From the NCBI GenBank assembly GCA_012522185.1, contig JAAYKY010000001.1, positions 62,001-126,000 of the forward strand: a stretch of 64,000 nucleotides of DNA, written 5' to 3'. Below the pieces are notes generated by a model that was not told the DNA's origin, ran no database searches, and worked only from the letters and a program-made list of their open reading frames with translations. Positions within the stretch are counted from its first letter, which is position 1, and the number at the start of each line of letters is the position of its first letter. Source of the DNA: Flavobacteriaceae bacterium. Its GTDB lineage: Bacteria > Bacteroidota > Bacteroidia > Flavobacteriales > Weeksellaceae. Below, piece by piece: positions 14,386-23,153 of this stretch. Position numbers and translations under genes: made by a program.

Positions 14386-14933
14386 TTCATCGAAGGATCG
14401 GCAGGCGTATTGAGCCAGATGAGGTGTTCGCCACCTAACTTTTTCATTTGAAGTTTCCAGAGATTATTGTCCCAATCTTGGAAAATATCCAAATCATCTT
14501 CTACCACAATCCAGGCGTTGTCCTCAACTTCTGTTTGAAGCTGATTTTCACCCCAGCCACTGTAGCCTAGATAAAAACGAATTTCTTCTTCGCCGATTAA
14601 ATTATTGTTGATGGCATTTTTTACATCATCATATTCACCCGACCAATACAAACCATTGCTGATGGGTTCACTGTTGCGGATCAAGTCCGGGCGTTTATGG
14701 ATATAATAAAGATTTTGGGTTTCTACCGGACCGCCTTCATAAACTGTAAAATCGGACTCCAATTCAGAAACATAAAGATTTACAGAATGATTCAGCGGTT
14801 TATTTAGAATGAAGCCCACTGAACCCAATTCATTGTGATCGGTGATTAAAACCACAGACCGATTAAAAGTATAGTCGTACAATGCCGGTTGGGCAATGAG
14901 AATATTTCCTTTTGTAATCGTTTTTATTTGCAC
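14382..14933 (-). CDS. YqgE/AlgH family protein
   Basis: A 183-residue member of the YqgE/AlgH (DUF179) family. Typical features are the N-terminal GNILIAQPALYDYTFNRSVVLI, the GSVGFILNKPLN strand, VYEGGPVE, and LGYSGWGENQLQTEVEDN. The family folds as a compact alpha/beta protein of uncertain role; AlgH was first linked to alginate regulation. Gene order with PdxH on the opposite strand is common in flavobacteria. It overlaps the convergent aminotransferase-like gene by 4 bases and appears monocistronic. Confidence 0.93.
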   Translation of the reverse strand: MQIKTITKGNILIAQPALYDYTFNRSVVLITDHNELGSVGFILNKPLNHSVNLYVSELESDFTVYEGGPVETQNLYYIHKRPDLIRNSEPISNGLYWSGEYDDVKNAINNNLIGEEEIRFYLGYSGWGENQLQTEVEDNAWIVVEDDLDIFQDWDNNLWKLQMKKLGGEHLIWLNTPADPSMN

Positions 14934-14985
14934 TAAGTTTGAATTAAGAAAACAGTCTGTTTGATTAAGATAAAAAAAAAATTAA

Positions 14986-15630
14986 ATGAAACAAGACTTA
15001 AGCGATAAAAGAAAGGATTATTCACAAAATTTTATAGACTTTACAAAACTATCCGATAACCCGATGGATTTATTTCATGACTGGTACAATCGGGCGACAC
15101 AGAGTGATTTGATTGCCGAACCTTACGCCATGAGCTTATCAACACTCGGCTCAGATGGTTTTCCTCGAACGCGTATTGTTTTGCTTCGCGAAGTAAATCC
15201 CGAAGGATTTATTTTTTATACCAATTATGAAAGTGAGAAAGGAAAATCAATCAGTGATAATCAAAAAGTCTGTATTTCCTTTTTTTGGGACAAACTGGAA
15301 CAACAAATCATCATAAAAGGCACTGCCGAAAAAGTTTCTTCTGAAAAATCAGACGATTATTTCCATAAACGGCCTGTAGAAAGTCAGATTGGCGCCATTG
15401 TTTCGGCACAAAGTTCAGAAATCGGATTTGATTTTGATTTGGATGAAAAAGTTAGACAACTTCAGAAAGAATTTGAAGGAAAAGAAGTTCCACGACCGGA
15501 AAACTGGGGCGGATATTTGGTGAAACCTATGGAAATCGAATTCTGGCAGGGAAGACCAAGTCGATTACATGATCGCGTTCGATACAAACTGGAAAACGGA
15601 AAATGGGTTCAATCCCGTTTGTCGCCTTGA
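14986..15630 (+). CDS. pdxH: Pyridoxamine 5-prime-phosphate oxidase
   Basis: A 214-residue FMN enzyme that oxidises pyridoxamine or pyridoxine phosphate to pyridoxal phosphate. Recognisable segments are SDNPMDLFHDWYNRA, TRIVLLREV (FMN phosphate contact), GKSISDNQKVCISFFW, and the C-terminal FWQGRPSRLHDRVRYK, which carries the substrate-binding arginines and histidine. It would supply PLP for aminotransferases such as SufS and DegT enzymes elsewhere in the window. It is transcribed divergently from yqgE, with a terminator of the opposing HU gene after it. Confidence 0.96.
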   Translation: MKQDLSDKRKDYSQNFIDFTKLSDNPMDLFHDWYNRATQSDLIAEPYAMSLSTLGSDGFPRTRIVLLREVNPEGFIFYTNYESEKGKSISDNQKVCISFFWDKLEQQIIIKGTAEKVSSEKSDDYFHKRPVESQIGAIVSAQSSEIGFDFDLDEKVRQLQKEFEGKEVPRPENWGGYLVKPMEIEFWQGRPSRLHDRVRYKLENGKWVQSRLSP

Positions 15631-15643
15631 TGCCATAAAAAAA

Positions 15644-15664
15644 ATCCTCTCAATAAGAAAGGAT
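15644..15664 (-). terminator. Terminator of the HU gene
   Basis: On the minus strand ATCCTTTC pairs with GAGAGGAT (one T-G) around TTATT, followed by T8. Confidence 0.75.
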
Positions 15665-15689
15665 CTTTGAATTTTAAATCGTTTAGGAT

Positions 15690-15974
15690 TTATTTTTTCT
15701 TTCCATCAACAGCTGCTGAAAGTTCAGAACCAGCTTTAAATTTAGCTACGGTTTTTGCAGCGATTTTGATGGGTGCTTTCGTTTGAGGATTGATCCCTTT
15801 ACGAGCACTTCTTTTGGAAGTTGAGAAAGTACCAAATCCAACCAATGAAACTTTATCACCTTTTTTCAAGGCCTTGGTTACATTTCCTGTAAATGAATCC
15901 AAAGCTTTTTTTGCAGCTGCTTTGGAAATTCCAGCGTCAGCCGCGATTGCGTCAATTAATTCTGATTTGTTCAT
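15690..15974 (-). CDS. HU-family nucleoid DNA-binding protein
   Basis: A 94-residue HU/IHF protein: MNKSELIDAIAADAGISKAAAKKALDSF helices, then the GDKVSLVGFGTFSTSKRSARKGINPQTKAPI beta-arm signature with the DNA-intercalating proline. It bends and compacts DNA as a dimer. The C-terminus ends KKK. It has its own promoter (TTG-N19-TATATTTG) and terminator, consistent with high independent expression. Confidence 0.95.
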   Translation of the reverse strand: MNKSELIDAIAADAGISKAAAKKALDSFTGNVTKALKKGDKVSLVGFGTFSTSKRSARKGINPQTKAPIKIAAKTVAKFKAGSELSAAVDGKKK

Positions 15975-16004
15975 AATTCAAGATTTTTAATTTATTCGAT
16001 AGAA

Positions 16005-16034
16005 CAAATATAGAAGAATCCTTTATTCAAGCAA
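16005..16034 (-). promoter_or_regulatory. Promoter of the HU gene
   Basis: Minus-strand -7 box TATATTTG (16005-16012) and -33 TTG (16032-16034) separated by 19 bases. Confidence 0.7.
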
Positions 16035-16111
16035 GTTTAGGCATGAGAAAAATCACTTTTTTGTTGAAAAATCTAGCTAATTTGTTAATAACCACAGTTA
16101 TTAGCTCTTTT

Positions 16112-17053
16112 CTAACCTAAATTCCAACCTGTTTTCTCTTTCAAACCATTGATGAAATCCCGTGCCGACATACGCTTTTTCCCTTGTGGCTGAAGTTCTT
16201 CAATGATATAATTTCCTTCTGAATGAGGTATTTGAATTTGATTTTTTTCAAAAGAAATTGTGCCTGGTTTTAAATCTGAATTCACTTGATTGTCAAAATG
16301 GCCTTTGTAAATCTTCACCATTCGCGGTTCATCTTCATGGATGAAATTTGTCCAAGCAGCCGGATAAGGACTTAATCCACGGACTTTGTTGTGGATTTTC
16401 TCAATCGGTTCCGACCAGTCGATTTCACAATCTTCTTTAAAGATTTTCGGTGCCGATTTTAATTCCCCCAGACTTTCCTGTGGCTTGGCTTCGATTAAAT
16501 TCTCCTCCAAACCATTTAATGTTTCGATAATGAGTCTTTTTCCTGTTTCAGCCAATTTATCATGAAGTGTCCCGGCATTGTCTTCGGGCAATATCTCAAC
16601 TTTTTCTTTTAATAAAATATTGCCGGTATCGATTTTTTCATCAATTAAAAAAGTGGTTACACCGGTTTGGGATTCACCGTTGATGATTGCCCAGTTAATC
16701 GGCGCCGCACCACGATATTGCGGCAGGAGAGAAGCGTGAAGGTTAAAAGTTCCTTTCACGGGAATTTGCCAAACCTCCTTGGGCAACATCCGAAAAGCGA
16801 CCACGACAAAGGCGTCAGCATTTAAGGATTTTAATTCTTCCAAAAACTCCGGATTTTTGAGTTTTTCGGGTTGTAGTAATTTTAAATTATTTTCAATGGA
16901 CAGCTTTGCAACAGCCGATTGAGAAATCTTTTGCCCACGCCCAGCAGGTTTGTCGGGTACGGTAACCACACCTACTACTTCGTGTTTGCTCTTCAAAATT
17001 TCTTCCAAACAAATCGCCGCAAATTCTGGCGTCCCCATAAAAACAATCTTCAT
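16112..17053 (-). CDS. fmt: Methionyl-tRNA formyltransferase
   Basis: A 313-residue enzyme that formylates initiator Met-tRNA using 10-formyltetrahydrofolate. MKIVFMGTPEFAAICLEEI is the family N-terminus. The catalytic Asn-His-Asp set lies in FNLHASLLPQYRGAAPINWAI and LIDEKIDTGNIL. The C-terminal OB-fold contains VRGLSPYPAAWTNF. The start codon overlaps the recQ stop by one base (TAATG), so translation is coupled to recQ. Confidence 0.96.
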   Translation of the reverse strand: MKIVFMGTPEFAAICLEEILKSKHEVVGVVTVPDKPAGRGQKISQSAVAKLSIENNLKLLQPEKLKNPEFLEELKSLNADAFVVVAFRMLPKEVWQIPVKGTFNLHASLLPQYRGAAPINWAIINGESQTGVTTFLIDEKIDTGNILLKEKVEILPEDNAGTLHDKLAETGKRLIIETLNGLEENLIEAKPQESLGELKSAPKIFKEDCEIDWSEPIEKIHNKVRGLSPYPAAWTNFIHEDEPRMVKIYKGHFDNQVNSDLKPGTISFEKNQIQIPHSEGNYIIEELQPQGKKRMSARDFINGLKEKTGWNLG

Positions 17054-18927
17054 TATTTATCAACTTTAATTAAAGAATCAATGCCTGAATTTTTCACCAA
17101 ACCTTCATCAGCCAAATCTTGTAAGGCTTCCAAAACGGATTCTTTCGGCGAATTTACAAACTGAAGAAGGATTTCCTGAATAGTTTTTGGAGAATCTTTT
17201 AGAAAATCCAATAACTGCTCCTTGTCCAATTTGGCTTTTGCCTTTTTACAAACATCACAGTTTCCACATTTATTTTTGGGTTTCTCTCCAAAATATCGGA
17301 GAATCAGTTTTTCGCGGCAAACCTCTGTTTGGCTTGCATAGTAAATCATATCCTGAAGTCGTTTCCATTGTTTGATTTGAAGGTTTTCAAATTCTTTCCA
17401 CAAAGTATTCTTCACATAATCTGTTTCCCTCGGACGTAGGAAAATTACATTTTGAAGTTCCCGGCTTCGGTAATAAATGTATCCGGCTTCGCTTAATTTG
17501 GCCAGTGTCTTTCTGATTTTCTTTACCGGTTTTTCAAGTTCGCGTGCTATATAAAATTCGCTGATGGATTTTTCGTCTGATAAAATTCCGGGGTGGTGCC
17601 GTACCAGGTATTCGAGAATTTGTGTGGGCAGTGATTTGGGGAAATTCAGGTTTTTGGGATTTGCAAACATCTGAACCGTACTGTAGGTTGCGGTTTTCTG
17701 AAAAATGATGACTTCTTTACGTTCCAGAAAATCCAGAACTTTCAGTGTTTTATTTTTATCTAATTTGAATTTTTGAACAAATTCGGAGAAATTAAATTCA
17801 AGTTTTTGTTCAGGGCGTTCATTTTCGCCAATTTCAAAATAATTGTAAAACATCCGACAAATTTGCCGGTATTCATTTCGATTCGGCAGACCGGATTTAA
17901 ATATATCTTCAGCTTCTTCCGCCGCGTGTGGTGAGAGAAACAAAATTGCTTCGGAGTCTTTCCCATCGCGCCCGGCACGACCTGCTTCCTGCACATAAGC
18001 TTCTAAACTAGACGGCAAATCGAGGTGAATGACCGTTCGCACATTTGCTTTGTCGATTCCCATCCCGAAGGCGTTGGTTGAAACCATAGTTTGCTGGTTG
18101 CTTTTGGTCCAATTCTCTTGTTTTTTCTTTTTTTCTTCGTTGGGAAGTCGGGCATGAAAATAATCGGCATCCAATTCTTTTTCCAAAAGGAATTGGGCTA
18201 CTTCATAAGTTTGTTTTCGCGTTCTTGAAAACACAATTGAAGAACCCGGATTTTTTTTTAGTTCATATACCAAATCGTCCAGTTCATTTTGAGAGGATTG
18301 GACTTTGTAAACCAGATTTTCTCTTTTGAGCGAACGCGTAAAAATCCGGCAGTCTTTCAGTTCGAGTGCCGAAACGATTTCTTCACGTGTTTTGGGCGGC
18401 GCTGTTGCAGTCAGGGCAAGCATTGTCGCTTTTGGAAATATTTCTCTTATTTTATTGATTTTCAAATAAGAAGGTCGAAAGTCGTGACCCCATTGTGCAA
18501 TGCAATGCGCTTCATCCACCGCAATGATTTTTACTTCTAATTCAATCAGATTCTGAATGAAACTACGGCTCAAAAGACGTTCTGGCGCTACATAGAGCAA
18601 TTTTACTTTTCCCAATTGACAACGGGCAAAAACGACGGCTACTTCTTCAGCATTTAGTTGGGAAGTGATGGATTCCGCTCCAATTCCCAATTGATTCAGG
18701 CGGTTTACCTGATCCTGCATCAATGCAATTAGCGGAGAAATAACGAGCGTTATTCCTTCCGACATCACGGCCGGAATCTGATAACACAAAGATTTTCCGC
18801 CACCAGTCGGTAAGATTGCCAGCGTGTCTTTTCCTTCCAAAACAGCGTCAATGATTTCTTTTTGCGGATATTTAAAATCCGCATAACCCCAATATTTTTT
18901 AAGTATTTCCTGTGAACTCGCCACCAA
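17053..18927 (-). CDS. recQ: ATP-dependent DNA helicase RecQ
   Basis: A 624-residue superfamily 2 helicase. Walker A is LPTGGGKSLCYQIPA, motif II DEAHCIAQWGHDFRPSY, motif VI QEAGRAGRDGKDSEA, and the RQC zinc knuckle is CGNCDVC with the upstream CREKLILRYFGE cysteine. No HRDC domain is seen at the C-terminus, so it is a shorter RecQ than the E. coli protein in domain content. It unwinds recombination and stalled-fork intermediates. Start is TTG at 18927 or GTG at 18924, as no ATG fits. It precedes fmt with a one-base overlap. Confidence 0.94.
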   Translation of the reverse strand: MVASSQEILKKYWGYADFKYPQKEIIDAVLEGKDTLAILPTGGGKSLCYQIPAVMSEGITLVISPLIALMQDQVNRLNQLGIGAESITSQLNAEEVAVVFARCQLGKVKLLYVAPERLLSRSFIQNLIELEVKIIAVDEAHCIAQWGHDFRPSYLKINKIREIFPKATMLALTATAPPKTREEIVSALELKDCRIFTRSLKRENLVYKVQSSQNELDDLVYELKKNPGSSIVFSRTRKQTYEVAQFLLEKELDADYFHARLPNEEKKKKQENWTKSNQQTMVSTNAFGMGIDKANVRTVIHLDLPSSLEAYVQEAGRAGRDGKDSEAILFLSPHAAEEAEDIFKSGLPNRNEYRQICRMFYNYFEIGENERPEQKLEFNFSEFVQKFKLDKNKTLKVLDFLERKEVIIFQKTATYSTVQMFANPKNLNFPKSLPTQILEYLVRHHPGILSDEKSISEFYIARELEKPVKKIRKTLAKLSEAGYIYYRSRELQNVIFLRPRETDYVKNTLWKEFENLQIKQWKRLQDMIYYASQTEVCREKLILRYFGEKPKNKCGNCDVCKKAKAKLDKEQLLDFLKDSPKTIQEILLQFVNSPKESVLEALQDLADEGLVKNSGIDSLIKVDK

Positions 18928-19020
18928 TCGGGTTTTTTGTAAAAGTACAAAAGGAAATTGAATTTTCTGAATATTATGTTTTTGTATATTTAGGAATTCA
19001 ATTCAACTAAACTGGTTTAA

Positions 19021-19497
19021 ATGAATAAACCATTATTCCAAGAAACTCAAAGATTTACACAATGGTGGCTTTGGCTATTGTTGGTTGTCGTGAGCATTTC
19101 TATTTTCAGACCGATTTCAGAAGCGATTTCAAATGATCAATCTTTGGATGCCGGACAATGGGTCGGCGTGATTATTTTGGCGGTTGTTATTTTGTTTATG
19201 TTTATAATTCGACTCGAAACCCGGATTGACGAAAGGGGAATTTATGTGAAGTTTTTCCCAGTTGTTCCAAAATTCAAATTTTATCCTTGGGAAGAAATTT
19301 CCACTGCTGTCGTGCGTAAATATTCGCCGCTGAAGGAATATGGCGGTTGGGGAATTCGTTTCGGGTGGAATGGAAAAGCGTATAATATCAAAGGAAACAA
19401 AGGCCTGCAATTAAAATTCAAAAGTGGAAATGCTTTACTCATCGGAACGCAAAAAGCAGAGGAGTTGGAGAAAGTATTGAAAAATATAGAAATTTAA
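19021..19497 (+). CDS. Two-helix membrane protein with PH-like domain, unknown function
   Basis: A 158-residue protein with two transmembrane helices (about residues 16-33 and 46-65) followed by a soluble beta-rich domain. The domain has RIDERGIYVKFFPVVPKFKFYPWEEISTAVV and LQLKFKSGNALLIGTQKAEELEKVL, a layout like bacterial PH domains. Similar proteins are annotated only as hypothetical. It is transcribed divergently from recQ. No partner is evident. Confidence 0.7.
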   Translation: MNKPLFQETQRFTQWWLWLLLVVVSISIFRPISEAISNDQSLDAGQWVGVIILAVVILFMFIIRLETRIDERGIYVKFFPVVPKFKFYPWEEISTAVVRKYSPLKEYGGWGIRFGWNGKAYNIKGNKGLQLKFKSGNALLIGTQKAEELEKVLKNIEI

Positions 19498-19508
19498 AAA
19501 TGCAAAAA

Positions 19509-19535
19509 ACCTCACAGATTTGATTTCCGTGAGGT
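19509..19535 (-). terminator. Terminator of the ALDH7 gene
   Basis: Stem ACCTCAC/GTGAGGT with T6 on the minus strand; an A/T-rich flank may also stop the plus-strand PH-like gene. Confidence 0.65.
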
Positions 19536-19543
19536 ATTTATTA

Positions 19544-19583
19544 TTCGAATTTCGAGCTTCGAATTTCGAGCTTCGAATTTCGA
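19544..19583. repeat. 14-base tandem repeat, 2.9 copies, unit TTCGAATTTCGAGC
   Basis: Copies at 19544-19557, 19558-19571 and a partial 19572-19583. The unit contains the TTCGAA palindrome. A 12-base part (CTTCGAATTTCG) recurs near 34049 downstream of galE. Confidence 0.9.
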
Positions 19584-19590
19584 AACTCAA

Positions 19591-21120
19591 TTAAAGATCA
19601 AATTTAATTCCCTGAGCCAAAGGTAAATTCGTTGTATAATTGATGGTGTTGGTCTGTCTTCTCATATAAACTTTCCAAGCATCCGAACCCGACTCACGTC
19701 CGCCTCCGGTTTCTTTTTCACCACCAAAAGCACCTCCGATTTCTGCCCCGGAAGTACCGATGTTTACATTGGCGATTCCACAATCTGAACCTGCAGCACT
19801 CAGGAATTTTTCTGCTTCGCGCAAATTATTGGTCATAATTGCAGAAGAAAGTCCTTGAACCACACCGTTTTGCAGTTCGATGGCATTTTCTACATCACCC
19901 GAATATTTAATCAAATACAAAACCGGTGCGAAAGTTTCGTGCTGAACGATTTCCAAATCGTTTGTTACTTCGGCAATCGCAGGTTTTACGTAGCATCCGC
20001 TTTCGTAACCTGAACCTTTCAAAACGCCACCTTCGACTAAAATGGTTCCGCCTTGTGCTTTGACTTGTTCCAAAGCGCCAAGGTAAGCATTGACCGCATC
20101 TTTGTCGATCAGAGGTCCTACGTGGTTATTTTCATCCAAAGGATTTCCGATTTTCAACTGTCCGTAAGCCGCAACGATTGCGTCTTTTACTTTGTCATAC
20201 ATAGATTCGTGAATGATCAAACGACGTGTCGAAGTACATCTTTGTCCTGCTGTTCCTACTGCTCCGAAAACGGCACCGATTACGGTCATTTTTACATCGG
20301 CATCCGGCGTCACGATGATGGCGTTGTTTCCACCTAATTCCAATAAAGAACGACCTAATCTCGCCGCAACTTCCTGCGCCACGATTTTTCCCATTCGGGT
20401 GGAACCGGTTGCTGATAACAAAGGAACTCTTTTGTCTTTTGACATGAATTCTCCGACTTTATAATCGCCGTTGATTAAACAAGAAATACCTTCCGGTAAA
20501 TCGTTTTCTTTTAAAACTTCCTGAATGATTTTCTGACAAGCTACCCCGCACAAAGGCGTTTTTTCACTTGGCTTCCAGATTACTACGTCACCACAAATCC
20601 AAGCCAGAGCCGCATTCCACGACCAAACCGCTACGGGAAAGTTGAACGCTGAAATTACTCCGACGATCCCTAACGGATGGTATTGTTCGTACATTCTGTG
20701 TCCGGGACGTTCGGAATGCATGGTGTGTCCGTAAAGCATTTTGGCTTGTCCGGTGGCAAAATCACAGATGTCAATCATTTCCTGCACTTCACCCAAACCT
20801 TCCTGATAGGATTTTCCCATTTCGTAGGAAACCAATTTCCCTAAATCGGCTTTATAATGTCTTAATTTATCTCCGAACTGACGTACGATTTCGCCTCTTT
20901 TCGGAGCCGGAGTTGTTCTCCAAACCTTGAAAGCTTCTTGAGCCGAAGCGATTACTTTTTCGTAATCTTCTTGAGTCGTTGCTTTTACTTTTCCGATTAA
21001 TTTTCCGTCAACCGGCGAATGAGATTCAATGATTTCTCCATTTGAAAACCAATTCGAACCAGTTGAAGTTCCTTCGTTTATTTCGTTTAAACCTAATTTT
21101 TTGAGTTCGTTTTGTATCAT
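19591..21120 (-). CDS. Aldehyde dehydrogenase, ALDH7 (antiquitin) class; probable aminoadipate-semialdehyde dehydrogenase
   Basis: A 509-residue NAD-dependent aldehyde dehydrogenase. The catalytic cysteine lies in GTAGQRCTSTRRL and the general base glutamate in LLELGGNNAIIV, both characteristic of ALDH7/antiquitin. SAFNFPVAVWSWNAALAW and TGSTRMGKIVAQEVAARLGRS form the NAD site. In this class the usual reaction is oxidation of 2-aminoadipate semialdehyde in lysine catabolism. No lysine-catabolic partner is adjacent, so the pathway assignment rests on family alone. Confidence 0.88.
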   Translation of the reverse strand: MIQNELKKLGLNEINEGTSTGSNWFSNGEIIESHSPVDGKLIGKVKATTQEDYEKVIASAQEAFKVWRTTPAPKRGEIVRQFGDKLRHYKADLGKLVSYEMGKSYQEGLGEVQEMIDICDFATGQAKMLYGHTMHSERPGHRMYEQYHPLGIVGVISAFNFPVAVWSWNAALAWICGDVVIWKPSEKTPLCGVACQKIIQEVLKENDLPEGISCLINGDYKVGEFMSKDKRVPLLSATGSTRMGKIVAQEVAARLGRSLLELGGNNAIIVTPDADVKMTVIGAVFGAVGTAGQRCTSTRRLIIHESMYDKVKDAIVAAYGQLKIGNPLDENNHVGPLIDKDAVNAYLGALEQVKAQGGTILVEGGVLKGSGYESGCYVKPAIAEVTNDLEIVQHETFAPVLYLIKYSGDVENAIELQNGVVQGLSSAIMTNNLREAEKFLSAAGSDCGIANVNIGTSGAEIGGAFGGEKETGGGRESGSDAWKVYMRRQTNTINYTTNLPLAQGIKFDL

Positions 21121-21223
21121 TTTAATTCTTGATTTTTTGAATTTATCAAAGGTAAGAATTATGACTTAAGAAAAACGAATAATCCAGAAGCAATTCCCGC
21201 TCTATGAGAATTATTAGAAGGGA

Positions 21224-21739
21224 TTAAGCTCGATTCAAATGAAAGGTAAAAAGTTTGTCGCCCCAAACCATGCAAGCAGCTCCGGCTTCGTCCAAATCAA
21301 TGGTAAATTGTTCAACTGGTTCGGGAGCATTAAAAGTTGGAATTATTACTCGAAGTACGTCTTTGGACTCATCATATTGAGTGCCCCATTGGTTCCATTC
21401 TTTGTTAAAAATCACTATGGTTTCTTTTTCGTCGGGAATGGTGTACAAACTGTATTTCCCAGCCGGCAGTAATTTCCCTTCAATCAAAACATCTTGGTTG
21501 ACCTCAAAAACAGTGGCTTCATTGGCGCCGGTTCTCCAAACTTTACCATAAGGAACAATGTCCTTTCCAAATTCTCTTCCTTTCAGAAATGGACGGCTGT
21601 AGGTAATTTCCACGTTCAAATCTTCAATCTGTGTTTGGATGGTGTCCAACGGACTCACACGATTGTTGGATGCAGTTTGTGCATTTGCAAACGAAAAAAT
21701 GAAGAGAAAAAATACGGTAAATAAACTGGTTGTTTTCAT
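21224..21739 (-). CDS. Secreted DUF2911 protein
   Basis: A 171-residue protein with a cleavable signal peptide (MKTTSLFTVFFLFIFSFANA) followed by a DUF2911 domain with ITYSRPFLKGREFG, PYGKVWRTGANEATVFE and PAGKYSLYTIPDE. The family is abundant in Bacteroidota, predicted beta-rich and periplasmic or exported, without known function. It lies about 100 bases upstream of the ALDH7 gene on the same strand and may share the transcript. Confidence 0.88.
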   Translation of the reverse strand: MKTTSLFTVFFLFIFSFANAQTASNNRVSPLDTIQTQIEDLNVEITYSRPFLKGREFGKDIVPYGKVWRTGANEATVFEVNQDVLIEGKLLPAGKYSLYTIPDEKETIVIFNKEWNQWGTQYDESKDVLRVIIPTFNAPEPVEQFTIDLDEAGAACMVWGDKLFTFHLNRA

Positions 21740-21858
21740 TTTGATGAAATTAGGACTTTTACAAATTTACGATTTCCGCTCGTCAAATTGGCAAGTTCTG
21801 TGCCAGTAAAGGGGCGGAATTATTAAAATTTCCCAAATTCTCCTATTTTGACTTTTGA

Positions 21859-23082
21859 CTAAGCGAGCATTCGGATGGAAAGTTTCACGCCTTCAATCAA
21901 TTGATCGATTTCCTCTTTGGAATTGAAAACCGCAAAGGAAGCCCGAACCGTTCCGGGAATTCCAAAATGTCGCATGATCGGCTGCGCACAATGATGTCCG
22001 GTTCGCACCGCAATTCCTTTTTTGTCGAGGATCATTCCGACATCGGAAGGATGAACACCCGGTAAATTCAGGTTAAATGAAACCGCGCCCGACCTTGGCA
22101 CATCTTTTCCGTAAATCACAACTTCTTCCAGTTCGGACAATTTTTCGCTAGCATAGGAGAGAAGCTGATCTTCATACCTATGAATAGTTTCAATCCCAAT
22201 CGAATTGATGAAATCAATCGCCGTTCCCAAAACGATATTTCCCGCTATGTTCGGCGTTCCTGCTTCGTATTTAAAAGGCAATCCGGCGTAGGTCGAATGA
22301 TCCATCCAAACTTCTTTGATCATTTCTCCGCCACCGTGATAGGGCGGAAGTTCGTTCAGGATTTCTTCTTTTCCGTATAAAACTCCGGTTCCGGTCGGTG
22401 CATACATTTTGTGTCCTGAGAAAACCAAAAAATCACAATCAAGTTTTTGAACATCTACTTTTGTATGGGGAATGGATTGCGCCGCATCAATCAAAACCCA
22501 AGCGCCCACCTGATGTGCTTTTTCGATGATTTTTTCAATGGGATTGATAATTCCCAATGCATTGGATATCTGATTAACCGCTACGAGTTTCGTGTTAGGT
22601 GTTAGGAGTTCGTCTAGTTTTTCAATCTGCAAACTTCCGTTTTCGTTCAATGGAATGTATTTCAACTTAGCGCCGGTTCTTTCGCAAAGCATTTGCCAGG
22701 GGACGATGTTGGAATGGTGTTCAATTCCGGTGATGAGAATTTCATCGCCCGCCTTGATTATGTCTCTCAAAACGCTGGCAATCAGATTGATTCCTTCGGT
22801 GGTTCCTTTGGTGAAAAGTACTTCGTGCGCTTGTTTGGCGTTGATGAAATTTTTGATTTTTTCACGCGAATTTTCCATCATCACCGTTGCTTCCTGACTG
22901 ATGGTGTGAATGCCCCGATGGACATTTGAATTGAAATTTGAGTAATAATTATCAATGGCGTTGAGAACGATTATGGGTTTTTGGGAAGTCGCTGCATTGT
23001 CGAAATAAATCAGCGAATTTCCGTTTACTTCACGTTCTAAAATGGGGAATTGGGCGCGTATATCTTGTATATTGAAACTCAA
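21859..23082 (-). CDS. sufS: Cysteine desulfurase, SufS type
   Basis: About 407 residues. It removes sulfur from cysteine to supply Fe-S cluster assembly. PLP lysine is in VFSGHKMYAPTG, the histidine in GIEHHSNIVPWQ, and the active-site cysteine in RTGHHCAQPIM, as in group II desulfurases. FDNAATSQKP marks the N-terminus. TTG at 23082 gives a start like that of homologs; a longer TTG start at 23121 is possible. Other suf genes are not adjacent, so either the suf operon is elsewhere or this is an extra copy. Confidence 0.92.
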   Translation of the reverse strand: MSFNIQDIRAQFPILEREVNGNSLIYFDNAATSQKPIIVLNAIDNYYSNFNSNVHRGIHTISQEATVMMENSREKIKNFINAKQAHEVLFTKGTTEGINLIASVLRDIIKAGDEILITGIEHHSNIVPWQMLCERTGAKLKYIPLNENGSLQIEKLDELLTPNTKLVAVNQISNALGIINPIEKIIEKAHQVGAWVLIDAAQSIPHTKVDVQKLDCDFLVFSGHKMYAPTGTGVLYGKEEILNELPPYHGGGEMIKEVWMDHSTYAGLPFKYEAGTPNIAGNIVLGTAIDFINSIGIETIHRYEDQLLSYASEKLSELEEVVIYGKDVPRSGAVSFNLNLPGVHPSDVGMILDKKGIAVRTGHHCAQPIMRHFGIPGTVRASFAVFNSKEEIDQLIEGVKLSIRMLA

Positions 23083-23153
23083 TTTAAAGTCTTTTTTGAA
23101 TGAAAAAACAAAGTTATTCAATTCAAACGGCTTAGGAAATGATTTAGGTCAAA

